A DNA stretch of 64,000 nucleotides. It comes from Phlegmacium glaucopus. Taxonomy: Eukaryota; Basidiomycota; Agaricomycetes; Agaricales; Cortinariaceae. Position numbers and translations under genes: made by a program. The first letter of the stretch is position 1. Each line of letters opens with the position of its first letter. This document shows positions 20,795 through 31,929 of the stretch, piece by piece. Location: assembly GCA_015039465.1 (NCBI GenBank), contig MU130573.1:170642-234641 (forward strand), in the 5' to 3' direction. The notes below the pieces were generated by a model that saw only the letters and a list, made by a program, of their open reading frames with translations, searched no databases and was not told where the DNA came from.

Positions 20795-21101
20795 TGTTGA
20801 ATTTGTGCAAGTATCATTCCATTGATTCTTATTTATCTTATCATTTTCTTTATCTTTTGTTCGAGTTATTTTCTCCTATTACATAATCACATTCTTTTAG
20901 TGACAGAGTTTTATTTACTTTAAGTCTCAACTTTTATCAAAAAGGTTGAGACATGAGTTCATTCGTTTATTCACTTAATACTACTTCTAATAATCACCTA
21001 GTTACAATTCAACTGTTCTAGGTATAATAATTGACTACAAACTTTTATCAAAAAGGTTGAGACTTACAATTCAACTGTTCTAGCTGCGAAATATTCCAAC
21101 A
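20795..21101 (+). repeat. Copia 5' LTR
   Basis: 307 bp, TGTTGAATTTGTGC to ATATTCCAACA. It is 60 bp longer than the 3' LTR because the segment around the hairpin CTTTTATCAAAAAGGTTGAGAC and TTACAATTCAACTGTTCTAG is duplicated. The hairpin GTCTCAAC...GTTGAGAC could act in termination or packaging. At three sites it carries CA where the 3' LTR has CG. Confidence 0.9.
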
Positions 21102-21105
21102 GGTT

Positions 21106-24100
21106 ATGGGCCCCGAAGACAAAATGTCTAGCCTATCATTAAACCCTAGTTCCGACTCGACAAATCTAGCAATACCAAAGCTCTGTGACGATGGAAGCAA
21201 TTGGGCGGATTACGAACTGAGAATACAGAAAGCAATGGGCTCGAAGGGACTTTGGAGACACGTGGAGGGTACCGCTATAGCGCCTAAACCGTTTGCGATA
21301 CTAGGTGGAGTTGTGGTCCTAGTGGATTGAACAATGCCTGCAACGGAAGAACAGATTGAAACAAAAGAAATTAGAATCATGGAATTCAAGAAACGTGAGT
21401 ACCTAGCTCAGCATATCATTCTTTCCACTACCTCTCCATGTCTCGGTGCAAAAATAAAGAGCTTGACCTCAGCCAAGGACATGTGGAAGATTGTCAAAGC
21501 CGACGCAACACCGAAGAGTACCCTGTACATCCTTGATGCAGAGGATCAATTGTCGAGCATGAAGCTAAATGAAAACGAAGATTCGAAGACTCACTTCATA
21601 GAGTTGAAGCAGCATTTCCAATTAATGCTTCAGCAATGAGATAATCTCCTAAAAATGGGGTCGTCACTATCCGAAACTTGATTCAACATCATTGTGATGT
21701 CTTCCTTACCTGATTCCTACTGACCAACCCTTCAAACTATCACAGCAGCCGAACAAGCTAGCAACCTCTCAGGAGGTCAGTCACAACAGATGAAAACCGA
21801 TGACTTGATATCCTTCATCATCGAGGAAGCACAGCATCATGTCATCAATAACGAAAGAGGCAAGAATGCTGAATCCGCGTTAGCTGCCCACACGAAGAAA
21901 GGTGGAAGAAATCGACACGGCAAGCATAAGAAGTTTGAAAAACATTCCCATGCTGATTCAAATGATGCATGTGGAAATTGCGGAAAACCAGGACATGGAG
22001 CTCCGGATTGTTGGTCAAAAGGAGGTGGGAAAGAAGGTCAAGGCCCAAGACAAAAGAAATCAAAGAAGACAGAATCAGCAATAGTCACAGTCGATGACAA
22101 AGAAGACAAACTTTTTGCTTTTACATGTACCTCTGACTATGTCGACGTTGCAAACGCGATTCCAGTCTCAAAATCTCAGTTTGGAGGATGTGTTGACAGT
22201 GGGGCTAGCCGAGACTACTCTCCTGATTGGTCAAAGTTCACCAACTACCGACTTGTCGATTGCAAAATAACTACAGCAGACGGTCGGAAAGTCAAGGCCA
22301 TTGGCATGGGAGATATGCTTCTGGACCTACCAAATAGGTCAACGCAAACCAAAACGACATTCAAAGATGCAATACACGCACCAGACCTTGCTTTTACACT
22401 TATTTTCATAAGTCAACTCAAAAAAGCGGGATATCTGGTAACCTTTCATAAGGGCCAATGCACCATAAAACATGAAAATGGATGTACTATTGCCCAAATC
22501 CCTCGCGTTGATAACCTCTATCGCTTTCCTACTTTGAAACACATTGAACATGATCATCATGCAAACACAGTAGTTGAAAAGATAAACATAAACGAGGCTC
22601 ACTGTAAATTTGGTCATATATCCTATTCAGCCATCAAACACGCCGTTTCAAAAGGTCTTATCACCGGAATTATCCTGGATAATGACCCTAAAGTTGAGTT
22701 TTGCGAAGCCTGTGCCAAAGCTAAGTCAGCGAGGCAGCCTTATCCACAACAATCCGAAACTTGAGCGACGAAGTATGGTGACAGGGTGCACTGGGATCTG
22801 TGGGGACCTGCGTCAGTAAAAAGCCTAAATGGTAATTGCTACGTAGCAGCATGCATTGACGACACAACCCAAGAAACCAAGCTATATTTCCAGCAGAAGA
22901 AGAGTGAAACCTTCAAATCCTATAAACAGGATGAAGCATATCTCGAAACTCAAACTGGAAATCAAATAAAGATAGTATGTTCCGATCAAGGGGGAGAATT
23001 CCTGTCAAATGAAATGATTCATCATCAAAACGAAAAAGGAACAGTATGAGAACTTACTGTGCACGACTCTCCACCCCAAAACAGCATAGCTGAAAGAGGC
23101 ATGCATACGCAAGCCAAACGAGCTCAAGCATTGTTGCTCACGTCTGGTTTACCCCGTTTTCTATGGGAAGAAGCAATGAAGCATACTACCTGGCTGCAAA
23201 ATTGAACTCCAACACAATCATTAGATGGCAAAACACCATACAAAATGGTAAATAAGAAGAAACCATACCTTGGTGGTATCAAGGAGTTTGGAGTGGCGGC
23301 CTATGTAAAAGACTTGCATGCTGGAAAACTAGACGCGCAAGCACAATGCGGACGATTTGTTGGATACGACTCTGAATCAAAAGGATATAGAATCTACTGG
23401 CCTGAAAAACAGTCAATCACTGTTGAAAGAAATGTTGTTTTTAATGAAAACAACATACATACCAACGAAAGCCTTGATGTCCATGGAGATATACTGGCTG
23501 AGGGGGAGAAGGGTAAAATCATCCACCAATCTCCAAGTACTGTCAAAAACATTGAAAAATCAAACCCATCAATGAAGCTCAAACTGAAAATGAGCCGGAT
23601 AATTCTCAACAAGATCATGTAGATCAACCCATAGTCGAGCCTATACCAGAAACTATTCCTGAACCCGCGGATGATGCAAATAACCAAGTGTATGGACGTG
23701 GACATCGTCCACGAAAACCACAAGGAGCCTACAAAGTCATGAACGATGGTCTGACTGCTGCCATGGCCTATTACGACAATCCAACTCTTGAAATCACGTC
23801 GTCAGATCATATGGTTGATGATGATGAACCACTTAGCTTGTTGCCTCTGGATTTTGCTCTTGTCAGCTCTCATCCTTCCAATCCCCATTCACTTGATGAA
23901 GCATTACGAGGACCCGATGCAGAGAAATGGCAAGAAGCACTGAACTATGAAATTAGTCAGCTCAAAAAATTTGAGACATGGGTAGTGGAAGACTTACCAA
24001 AAGGTCATGTTGTGATCCCTTGTGGTGAAGTTTTAAGGGTAAAACGTGGACCTAATAGCAAAATACAAAGTTACAGACTCCAAATCATGGCTGGGGGTCA

Positions 24101-24243
24101 TAAACAAGTGGAAGGAGTAAACTACATGGAGACATTCTCGTCAGCTGCGAAAATGCCGACAGTACATGCGGTTCTTGCGAATGCCATGGAACAGGACTGG
24201 GAAATAGAGCATGTCAACGTAAAAATTGCCTATCTTAATGCGC
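21106..24243 (+). pseudogene. Copia gag-pol, 5' segment
   Basis: Starts MGPEDKMSSLSLNP just after the LTR. Gag ends in a zinc knuckle CGNCGKPGHGAPDCW (about 21970-22015). Protease active site DSGAS (about 22195). The GAG-pre-integrase block NEAHCKFGHISYSAIKH and a CEAC pair give the HHCC finger. Integrase has DLWGPA, CIDDTT, CSDQGGEF and PPQNSIAERGMH. The reverse transcriptase starts at WQEALNYEISQLKKFETW and ends at IAYLNA. In-frame TGA codons: 21328, 21637, 21679, 21721, 22762, 23047, 23203. A frameshift lies near 23560. Confidence 0.85.
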
Positions 24244-24972
24244 TGATGTACTTGCAGTGAGGACAGACCGCAAGTAGTACATAGTTTGTGGGGTTGATGT
24301 AGTTCTCTTCAGTAGGTGATAGTGAGGTTTTACGAGGTGCGAAGGTTCGCTTTAAAGTGCGAGATAATGCGCAGAAAAAGCGAAGCCCGCAGGATGATTT
24401 TGAAGGAGTGCAAGTGTAGCTTAGTACGATGTTCCAAAGGTGGGATCAAAAGTGTGGTAATTTGTCTGTTCTGCTGTCTTCCATTACCCTACTTGCTACT
24501 GCTAATAATATAGTAACTAGCAATAGCTAAGTGCGGAAAGGTGAAACAGGAATGTAAAATATGGGTTAAAGCGGAGTCACATGGGTCTGGTAATTTGGTA
24601 ATGAAACATAGGAGATAAGAGCCAAACAAAGGGAGACAAGATAAAAATAAAGGTGATGAGTAATACAGTCACCTGAGTGACCTTTGTTGGAGTCGTGTTT
24701 AAAGATTGCAAGAACAGCTGGTAATTGCGAATGATAATGTGAATGTTTGTGATGACTGCAAGTATCTGCAATGATCTGTGATGATGTGTGATGATCTGCA
24801 ATGATGTGCAATGATCTGCAATGATCTGCAATGATCTGCAATGACCTGCAATGATCTGCAATGATCTGCAAGTATCCGCAATGATATGTGAGCATCTGCA
24901 AGTATACTGTGAAGGTTGTGAAACCGCGAAAATGGTGTGTTTACATCCCTAGACGTCTCCTGGGTCCTATCA
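24244..24972. mobile_element. TGATG...TATCA element in Copia, 729 bp
   Basis: Flanked by GCGC on both sides (24240-24243, 24973-24976). Removing it and one GCGC joins the Copia frame (YLNA to PLKETVYMKP). Ends TGATGTACTTG and GGTCCTATCA. No coding potential. It carries a decamer array. The GCGC target and TGAT-type terminus are shared with 2792-4241, although the internal sequences are not obviously related. Confidence 0.65.
24755..24905. repeat. Decamer array TGCAATGATC
   Basis: About fourteen units of TGCAATGATC with variants (TGTGATGATC, TGCAAGTATC, TGCAATGACC). Open frames here (repeating HCRSLQIIAD) are translations of the array. Confidence 0.85.
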
Positions 24973-24976
24973 GCGC

Positions 24977-27203
24977 CTCTTAAGGAAACTGTCTATATGA
25001 AACCGCCGCTATAAATCGTTGTTTGTGTTGTTATATAACACCAACCAGAGAGCAGTGGACCAGTCTTTAGGTCAAGAGACTCCCTGTTGTTCATTTAGTG
25101 AAGGTGTAACCTTGACTTATGACACACTTGAAGGGTAGAGGGAAAGAATAGGGATGAGAAGAATGAGGATGAAGGTCTGGGAAGGTGTCTGAGGGTAGAG
25201 GACAAGGATGAGGATGAGCAAGAGAGAGTCTTCAGCAAGACTATAGCAATTGACAGTAGGGGACAGTAACAGATAAAAGGTTGAAAAAGCGAACTTGAGG
25301 GAGGAATTCACTGGAATTCCACTGAGAGGATGACTGTGGGGAGTAAGAATGAATTGAGATTAACTACCTATCCTGGTACAAAAGAGCAGTATTTATACCC
25401 TAAGGATGAGGCTATGTAGAACAATAAAAAGAAAGAAGTATGCGCTGTCAAAGGAAGAAAGATAAAGAGAGGACAGCTGCGAGAAGAAAAGAACAATGGA
25501 AAAGAAGAAGGAACAATAAAAAAATCTGTAAAGTGTCAAAGTGCAAGAGAAAAGAAAAGAAGGCAGTGTACATAGTCCAATAGCAAAAATATATCAACTC
25601 CATAGGCATGTGGTTATGTCAAAAATGTGAAAGGTCCTGAGTCAACACTTGAAAGGCGCAGCCTTGTTCCCGAGAAAACACTACTTGCCCATGATCCCAT
25701 GTCGCGCAGCCTTGATAACACTTGACACACTGCGAGAATAATCCTCTGCTGTTGATTCATCTGCAATTCCTGCTTAGTCGTGATCCTCCTGGACTTCCTA
25801 AGTTGTCATAAAGAGGGTGGGAAGGCTTCATGTACCGCATGAATGATGGTTTTGGCAGTGAATGATAAGATAAGAGGTAGATAATTGAGGATAGGGGACT
25901 GAGTGAGATCCAGGAGCGAGGGATGGCAAGATAGATGGCTGAGGGGAAGACTTGTGGGTCCATAGCCACAACAACAATGACAAAGCCTTTTACATAATGG
26001 GAGATGTAGTTGATGCGTCCATAAAGGGGCCGTTCTTGAAATGATGGACCAAAGATACGATCAAACGCGAGCCGATGACCGATGCGAATAGTAGATTGAT
26101 CGCTTTGTTGGATCACTAACCAAGGAACAAATGGATGGTAGATGCTTAGGAGCATGTTGATAGTGAAAATGATGGAGAGCATAGTGTGAGACATTGAGAA
26201 TATGATGAGCGATGAGGATGATAACGTTGAACAAATGATTTGTCGACCAGGAACGCGATTCAGGGCTGCTTCCAAAATAGGTAAGTGAATTCAAAGTCCG
26301 CTTATTTTCATGATGGCAACTTTTTAGCTTTCTTCTCACACTACCAATCAGTATTGGTGCGCGATACCGCGTGGAGTTTTGAAACCAGGATGGAAGGAAA
26401 GGTTTTGAGGTTGTTAAAGGGGTTGTATGGACTTAAGCAGGCAGGGAGAGGATGGTACATCGAGATGAGTAGAGTCTTTATCGACGACCTGGGATTTAAG
26501 CGCTCGGCAGCTGATCATTCGGTTTTCTACCGACGTTCTGGTGAAGAACATATGATCGTAGCCGTAGCAACCGACGACATGGCTGTGACGTCAAAACAAA
26601 AGGTCGATGCTGAAAAATTCAAGGCACAGATCAAAAAGCATTGGGATATCATGGACAATGGACCTATTGGTTGGTTTTTGGGTTTTGAAATCAGATGAAA
26701 CAGGACCACTAGAACGATTTCCATCAATCAACATGCATATATCGAAAGCATAGTGGAGAAATTTTGACTTACCAATGCCAAACCAGTAAACACACCCATG
26801 GATCTGGGTTCTCACTACTCAATTGATCAATGCCCATCGTCAACGGACCAAGTTTTGCAAATGCAAGGCATGCTGTATAGCGAAGCCATAGGGAGTGTAT
26901 TATGGCCAGTTGTCGTATCGCAACCCGATGCAGTGTATGCAGTTGGGATCTTATCTCAATTCATTCAAAATCCGGGACCGGCTCACTGGGAAGGATTGAA
27001 ACGGGTCATAACGTATTTGGGAACGACAAAAAACTATTGGCTTACCTTTGGTGGCAAATCAAACAAGGTAGTTGAAGGGTACTGCGATGCAGACTGGGCA
27101 GGTCAAAAACATCAACACTCAATTTTGGGGTATTGTTTTCACTTCGGTCAAGGCACAATATTTTGGAGCTCGAAAAAGCAACATATAATTGCACTATCGA
27201 GTA
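24977..27203 (+). pseudogene. Copia reverse transcriptase/RNase H, middle segment (with R1 inside)
   Basis: Resumes with PLKETVYMKPP (24973-25009), is interrupted by R1 copy 3 (25010-26366), and continues from 26371 with RGVLKPG, LLKGLYGLKQAGRGWY, the catalytic TDDM box (normally YVDDM) and IGWFLGFEI. Then come TGA (26696), TGA (26765), GSVLWPVVVSQPDAVYAVG and the RNase H part CDADWAGQKHQHSILGYCF, to SSKKQHIIALSS where the hAT-like element enters. A frame disturbance also lies near 26395. Confidence 0.8.
25010..26366. mobile_element. Repeat family R1, copy 3, nested in Copia
   Basis: 1357 bp, TATAAATCG...GCGCGATA, flanked by CCGC (25006-25009, 26367-26370). Removal of element plus one CCGC restores ATG AAA CCG CCG CGT GGA, that is the conserved MKPPRG block of Copia reverse transcriptase. 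Minus-strand open frame 25757-26275 corresponds to that of the other copies. Relative to copies 1 and 2 it shows several CG-to-TG/CA changes. Confidence 0.85.
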
Positions 27204-28407
27204 TAGGGATGCCGAAGTTCAATTTGGTTTGGTTCGGGACCCATTTTCTCAGAACCAGAACCAGAACCACTTAGGAAAACTAGAACCAGAACCAGAACCA
27301 GAACCAGTTTGAACCATAAGAACCAGTTAAAAATAGACTTTTGTTAGGATATCACCAATTAGACAAGAAATTTTCATTTTAAATTTTATTTTCTAAAATT
27401 ACATCTTATTTATAAATATATCTTAAAAGTTGAGGCCAGAAGTTTGTAGTATTGGTGTTACAACCATGACATCACTAATAGCAAACATGAAAAGAAAAAA
27501 TACTATTGTTAGGTAACACTCAGTTTTCCATCCGATCAGTCCAACTCCTGACTTTCAGTCTTTCACATAAACACCCAGACCCAATGAGCTTCACACCCAA
27601 GCCCAAACCTAATTCCAAAACTGTAAATTCCACCTCACCAACAAACTTAGTTCCCCTCTCATTTCTACTCCTCATTTTCATTTGGCCCCAACTTTCACCT
27701 GAGTACCTGAACATGACCAGTCCAGCCCAAACTCTAAATCATTTCTTATAAAAGGTCTAAATTGGTTACCTCTTATTCCAGATAAATCAGTGAAAGGTAA
27801 AACTAATAATATTAATAATGAAATACAAACTTGTCATTTTTCATTTATTCTGGTATTGTACCACTTATCATTTTATTATTTTCACATGACACTATTTGAT
27901 TATTTATTTTCCATAACTCCATTATCTTTATATTAGTACTTAAATCCCCCCTCACTTTAGCAGGGATCCTTATCCTTTCCTCTTTGGATCCTCTGCTAGG
28001 TGACAACTATAAATTGGATTCTTGCAATATGAGTATATTAATAACATGGTAAACCTGAAGTTATAAAGTAAATGAGACATGTTATTGATTATGTACTATG
28101 CCAGACCAAAGAATGATGTACTTCTGATTGGAAATATATAGTGTTGGTGACTTGGATAAATATTTTCATTATAGATACAGGTACAATGTGTCATTTAACA
28201 TGCAAATAAGTAGATATCTTACTTAAGTATTTGCCTTGGGATAAAGTGTGGTTCAGAACTGGTTCTCAGATTTCTGGCCAATCCAGAACCAGAACCAGAA
28301 CCAGATGGCTGGGGGTGAACCAGAACCAGAACCGAACCAGAACTGCGGTTCGGTTCAGCTGGTTCTGGTTCTCTGGACCGGTTCAGAACTGAACTTTGGC
28401 ATCCCTA
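27204..28407. mobile_element. Non-autonomous hAT-like element, 1204 bp
   Basis: Terminal inverted repeats TAGGGATGCCGAAGTTCA (left) and TGAACTTTGGCATCCCTA (right, one mismatch), flanked by 8-bp duplications ATCGAGTA (27196-27203) and ATTGAGTA (28408-28415). The 8-bp duplication is the hAT superfamily size. Subterminal arrays of GAACCA / TGGTTC occur at both ends; the interior is AT-rich and noncoding. Removing it restores ALSS-TEAEYIALTHAAKEA of Copia RNase H. Confidence 0.85.
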
Positions 28408-28415
28408 ATTGAGTA

Positions 28416-28753
28416 CAGAAGCCGAGTACATAGCGCTGACACACGCTGCCAAGGAAGCATTATGGATGCGGAGTTTTGTGAATGAAATTTGAGGATGCTC
28501 ACCAGCGCCTATTCCAATGAACTGTGATAATCAAGGGGCCATCACGTTGGCTAAGGACAATAAATTTCACTCGAGGACGAAGCATATCGATCTGCGATAT
28601 CACTTCATCAGGGAAGCTGTCCAAGACGAGAAGATTGAAATATCCTACATACCAACTGATGAAAACATTTCGGATATCTTTACCAAAGCGCTGGCAAGAC
28701 CGAAATTCGTTCAGTTCGTCGAAGGCCTGGGATTGGGGGAGTTAGAGAAGTAA
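28416..28753 (+). pseudogene. Copia RNase H, C-terminal segment
   Basis: TEAEYIALTHAAKEALWMRS, a TGA (28490), then MNCDNQGAITLAKDNKFH, RTKHIDLRYHFIRE and IPTDENISDIFTKAL, ending at TAA 28751-28753. These are the canonical C-terminal RNase H blocks of Ty1/Copia, including KHIDxRYHFIR. Confidence 0.85.
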
Positions 28754-28883
28754 GGTGTTCAAACTCAGTTTTGAAACAACAAGAAGCCTATTGTGTAATC
28801 GATAACGCGATCACCACGTTCGTAATCACATGACGATCGCGCACACGATACTGGGCATCAATGGCGTTTCACTCGAGGGGGAG

Positions 28884-29130
28884 TGTTGAATTTGTGCGAG
28901 TATCATTCCATTGATTCTTATTTATCTTATCATTTTCTTTATCTCTTTTGTTCGAGTTATTTTCTCCTATTACATAATCACATTCTTTTAGTGACGGAGT
29001 TTTATTTACTACAAGTCTCAACTTTTATCAAAAAGGTTGAGACGTGAGTTCATTCGTTTATTCACTTAATACTACTTCTAATAGTCACCTAGTTACAATT
29101 CAACTGTTCTAGCTGCGAAATATTCCAACA
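28884..29130 (+). repeat. Copia 3' LTR
   Basis: 247 bp, TGTTGAATTTGTGC to ATATTCCAACA, followed by target duplication AAACT. It lacks the 60-bp internal duplication of the 5' LTR and probably represents the ancestral form. Confidence 0.9.
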
Positions 29131-29484
29131 AAACTTAGAGTGATTTGATTTTTTCTGGGTACTTTACTTTTCTACCTTTAAGTAGATTCCACAATTCGTG
29201 CATACCTTTCTTTGATCCAGAATATCTTGTTAGAATCAATAACAACTAAGAAATATTTTCATAAATAGGAAAACGGCCATCGACGGCCGTTGGTACCCGT
29301 TTTACATCTGTCCCAACCCATTTGAGATTGCCCAAATGGATGCCCGTCCCGTTTCCATCTGATTTTCACCCGTTTAACCCGTAATCATGACGGCCGTACC
29401 CGTAATACGGCCGGTGCGCAGCCCTAAAATTTCTCACTACATAGTCCCTCTTGAATAATTTAAATGTTTCCCAAGATGTCGATA

Positions 29485-31115
29485 TCATAAAACGAGAGAC
29501 GAAATAGTACCGCTGTCAGGGCCATGAAGTGGTAGAAAGTCGAAGACTACTATTCTGTCGATATCACCCCAGTCGAGATGTACAAGCCTACCAGATGCTG
29601 GGCACAAAGAATGGCTATGTCCACACCCATCTAAGGGCAACAACATGCTGAGTACAGATGGGTCCCTGTGTGATATAGTGTTGGTGGGGTGGGATATTAT
29701 CGATCCAGTGTATACTCCATATTGGTTAAAGGTATCCCAGAAACAGACCAGGATATCATCACAAATATTGGATGTAGAGGGTGTTCCCATGTCTTCGGAA
29801 TCATGGGCATTTAGCTGGAGGGTATTTATGAAATGGAGGGTAGCGTCGCTCAAGTCGGGTTTGATGATGAGCTTGAAACGCTGAAGTCGTAAATGCCCTG
29901 CATGTACCATGTCGAAATAAAGAGGTTGCGATGAGCCAAAATACCAGCTAGACATTGTTATCCATGTGGGGGGTTCGGGATGGAGTGCAAGACCATCTGG
30001 AAATTTAAGTCTGATCAGTGGTGGGAGTCGAGCAAGATTTTCATGATCAAAATTGGCGGGTTGAGCCAGAGGTGGAATAGCCCAGATCCATATTCCTTCC
30101 TCATGTAAAACGACAATAGCTGTCTTTGTAATGAGCACCTATTGATTAAGATAAGCTTCACGACTTTTGGCCTGAAAGATGGGAACATTTGTACCCGCAT
30201 GTTGTAGTCAACCTTCGCCACATCGACTTCGGCAGTGAAAGACACTGAAGCGTTCAGTCGATAGTCCCAGACTCTGAAAATGATCTCATGCGGAAGAGGG
30301 GTGTACCAGATAATGTTGTCAGATAATATATAACGATAACGGGAATAGGCGAAATCAAGATGAGCAATTTGGGTGAGCTGGGGGGTTTCGCTTTGCGGAT
30401 ATATCTCGTAACAGGAGCAATTGTTTTTGTATCTGCAATGTGTACCGCCTGGGTAAATATACCAATCATAGGATAACAAGTTGAACTTACCGACGAAGCA
30501 AAAATATTACTAGGCCCATCCCATCGGGGGTGGCGTGAACGTCACCAAGGTGAGAGCTAGCTTCAGGTCCAAGCAAAGCAATTAACTTGCAATCGGCACT
30601 CGACATGTACCCTAAATCCCAAATCCCAAGTCCGTTCCGCGAATAGACCACCATGTATCGGCCACCTGGCACAATGATAAGTTTAGTATTAGCGCTTCCT
30701 CCCTCTGGACCATTTTCAAATGGATCGTTGATAATCCTAGTCGCTGTGGGGGACAGTCTTGCTTCAGAACCACTGACTCCTTCAGTTGAAAATGAGGCAG
30801 ATAGCTCAATCCACCTCCGCGGCGCAATCGCAGCCCGTTCCAGTTCCACGTCGCTCATATCGGGTATAGGGAAACTCGGCAAAAATAGTGTATTTTCCAG
30901 GCATACTCGATGGAGGGCATCAATCCAGATCAATCTTTGCCTGGTAGCAAGTTGGAGAGTTTTGCATGTCTTCCTTTATTCATTGAGCAACCTGCCAAAA
31001 AAGAAAATCGGCAAGGGAATTGAAATCATACCTTACGCAATGAGAGGATATCGGAAGGATGGAGAAATGTGCAGATTATCATTTGTAGATCAAGCCCAAT
31101 GTCCACAAGCGCCAT
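29485..31115 (-). pseudogene. F-box protein gene, 5' exon probably broken
   Basis: Paralog of the intact gene at 55255-56822. The ATG at 31115 opens MALVDIGLDLQMIICTFLHP, an F-box start. Soon after (about 31030-30940) every splice combination I tried meets a stop: where the paralog reads LNEECKTCKT this copy has LNE-TAA. From about 30940 the frame is good: WIDALHRVCLENTLFLPSFP, then exon ends 30491, 30432-30195 and 30138-29485, to the stop at 29485. The downstream part reads GLGIWDLGYMSSADCKLIAL and SSWYFGSSQPLYFD. F-box proteins recruit substrates to SCF ubiquitin ligases. A start further downstream would drop the F-box. Confidence 0.65.
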
Positions 31116-31474
31116 CGTGGCTGAAATATCAGAACCAAGTCAGATGTTGATAATGGTGAGGAGTAACTGTGGTAAAGGTGATTGCGACGCTGTGACATTT
31201 CATATCTTTTACTTTCCCGAAACCGGCTACCATAGCCCGGTGTTGTAAACTTTTAGGAATCAAGCCAGATATTTGCGAGTTCCGCACCAAATCTAATTGA
31301 ACCTTTACCAATGCATTCTCAGCTACAAGGGTATTCCAAACGTTGACATTGAAGGAAAGGAATCGGGAAAAAGAAAGGGGACTAGTACATAACCGAATTC
31401 CAAGTCATGCTCAGCTATTTCTCAGAATCTCAGAACATTTTTAGTGAAAAAATTGGCTAGAGCATTAACACAAT
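31116..31474. other. Intergenic, no gene recognised
   Basis: Lies between the F-box relic start and the eL34 stop codon. It must hold the eL34 3' UTR and the old F-box promoter. No other feature seen. Confidence 0.3.
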
Positions 31475-31929
31475 CTACTTGTGTGTAGTGGCCTTTTCCT
31501 GCGATTTGATCACCTTCTTCACGATTTTCGCCTCCTCAACAAGGAATGCCCGCAGAATACTGATGAAAAAAAATAAGGTATGTTTTACTTGATGGCTGAC
31601 TAGAAAATTCGTACCGTGACTTGACGCAATCACCACATCTTGAACCACCATATGCGCGTTGCACGGTCTTTTGGCGTTTGGAGATGGTTGCATATTGGCG
31701 AGGGCGGAGTACTGGGACCTGAGACCGTTTTAGATAATATGATACAACAATTTCAAATCGGAAATCCTACTCCAGGAAGAGCGACTCCACAGTCACCACA
31801 TTTGGGTGCGGAGGCGAGCTTTTTGAGATGGTGGTAAACAAGCTTGCCACCAGGGGTCTTTAACACACGTCGGCGGTTGGAAGTGGTGTTATAGGGTTGG
31901 CGTTTTCGAAGAGTAACACGTTGGGCCAT
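31475..31929 (-). CDS. RPL34: 60S ribosomal protein eL34
   Basis: Three exons (31929-31771, 31718-31615, 31559-31475) give 115 aa: MAQRVTLRKRQPYNTTSNRR, LVYHHLKKLASAPKCGDCG, QYATISKRQKTVQRAYGG, SRCGDCVKSR and AFLVEEAKIVKKVIKSQEKA. The CGDC...CGDC cysteine pairs form the zinc site of this ribosomal protein, and the length fits the family. Introns of 52 and 55 nt. A GTATGG...TAG interval upstream of the ATG (about 31935-32000) may be a 5' UTR intron, common in ribosomal protein genes. It functions in the large cytosolic ribosomal subunit. Confidence 0.95.

Larger units (their letters stand above)
20795..29130 (+). mobile_element. Copia-type LTR retrotransposon with nested insertions
   Basis: Two LTRs (20795-21101 and 28884-29130) bound by TG...CA and flanked by the 5-bp duplication AAACT (20790-20794, 29131-29135). 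The order gag zinc knuckle, protease, integrase, reverse transcriptase, RNase H is that of Ty1/Copia. A purine-rich tract ACTCGAGGGGGAG (28871-28883) abuts the 3' LTR as polypurine tract. Three later insertions sit inside: 24244-24972, 25010-26366 and 27204-28407. Ten in-frame stops (all TGA) and one frameshift inactivate it. Confidence 0.9.
20350..29426. mobile_element. Small TIR element split by the Copia insertion
   Basis: The left end TAAGGCTGCACACCG (20350) and the right end CGGTGCGCAGCCCTA (ending 29426) are inverted repeats differing at two bases, one being a CpG-to-CpA type change. Outside the Copia element only about 730 bp remain (20350-20794 and 29136-29426), rich in ACGGGTAC / GGCCGT and CCTGTAGCTACAGG palindromes. 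This looks like a hAT-type MITE. A flanking 8-bp duplication is not clear (ATTTACAC versus AAATTTCT), so the pairing is an inference. Confidence 0.5.

Noticed and set aside
24577..24901. Open frames with repeated HCRSLQIIAD
   Set aside because: Produced by the TGCAATGATC decamer array.
20795..29130. A functional Copia element
   Set aside because: Ten stops, a frameshift and three insertions in the polyprotein.
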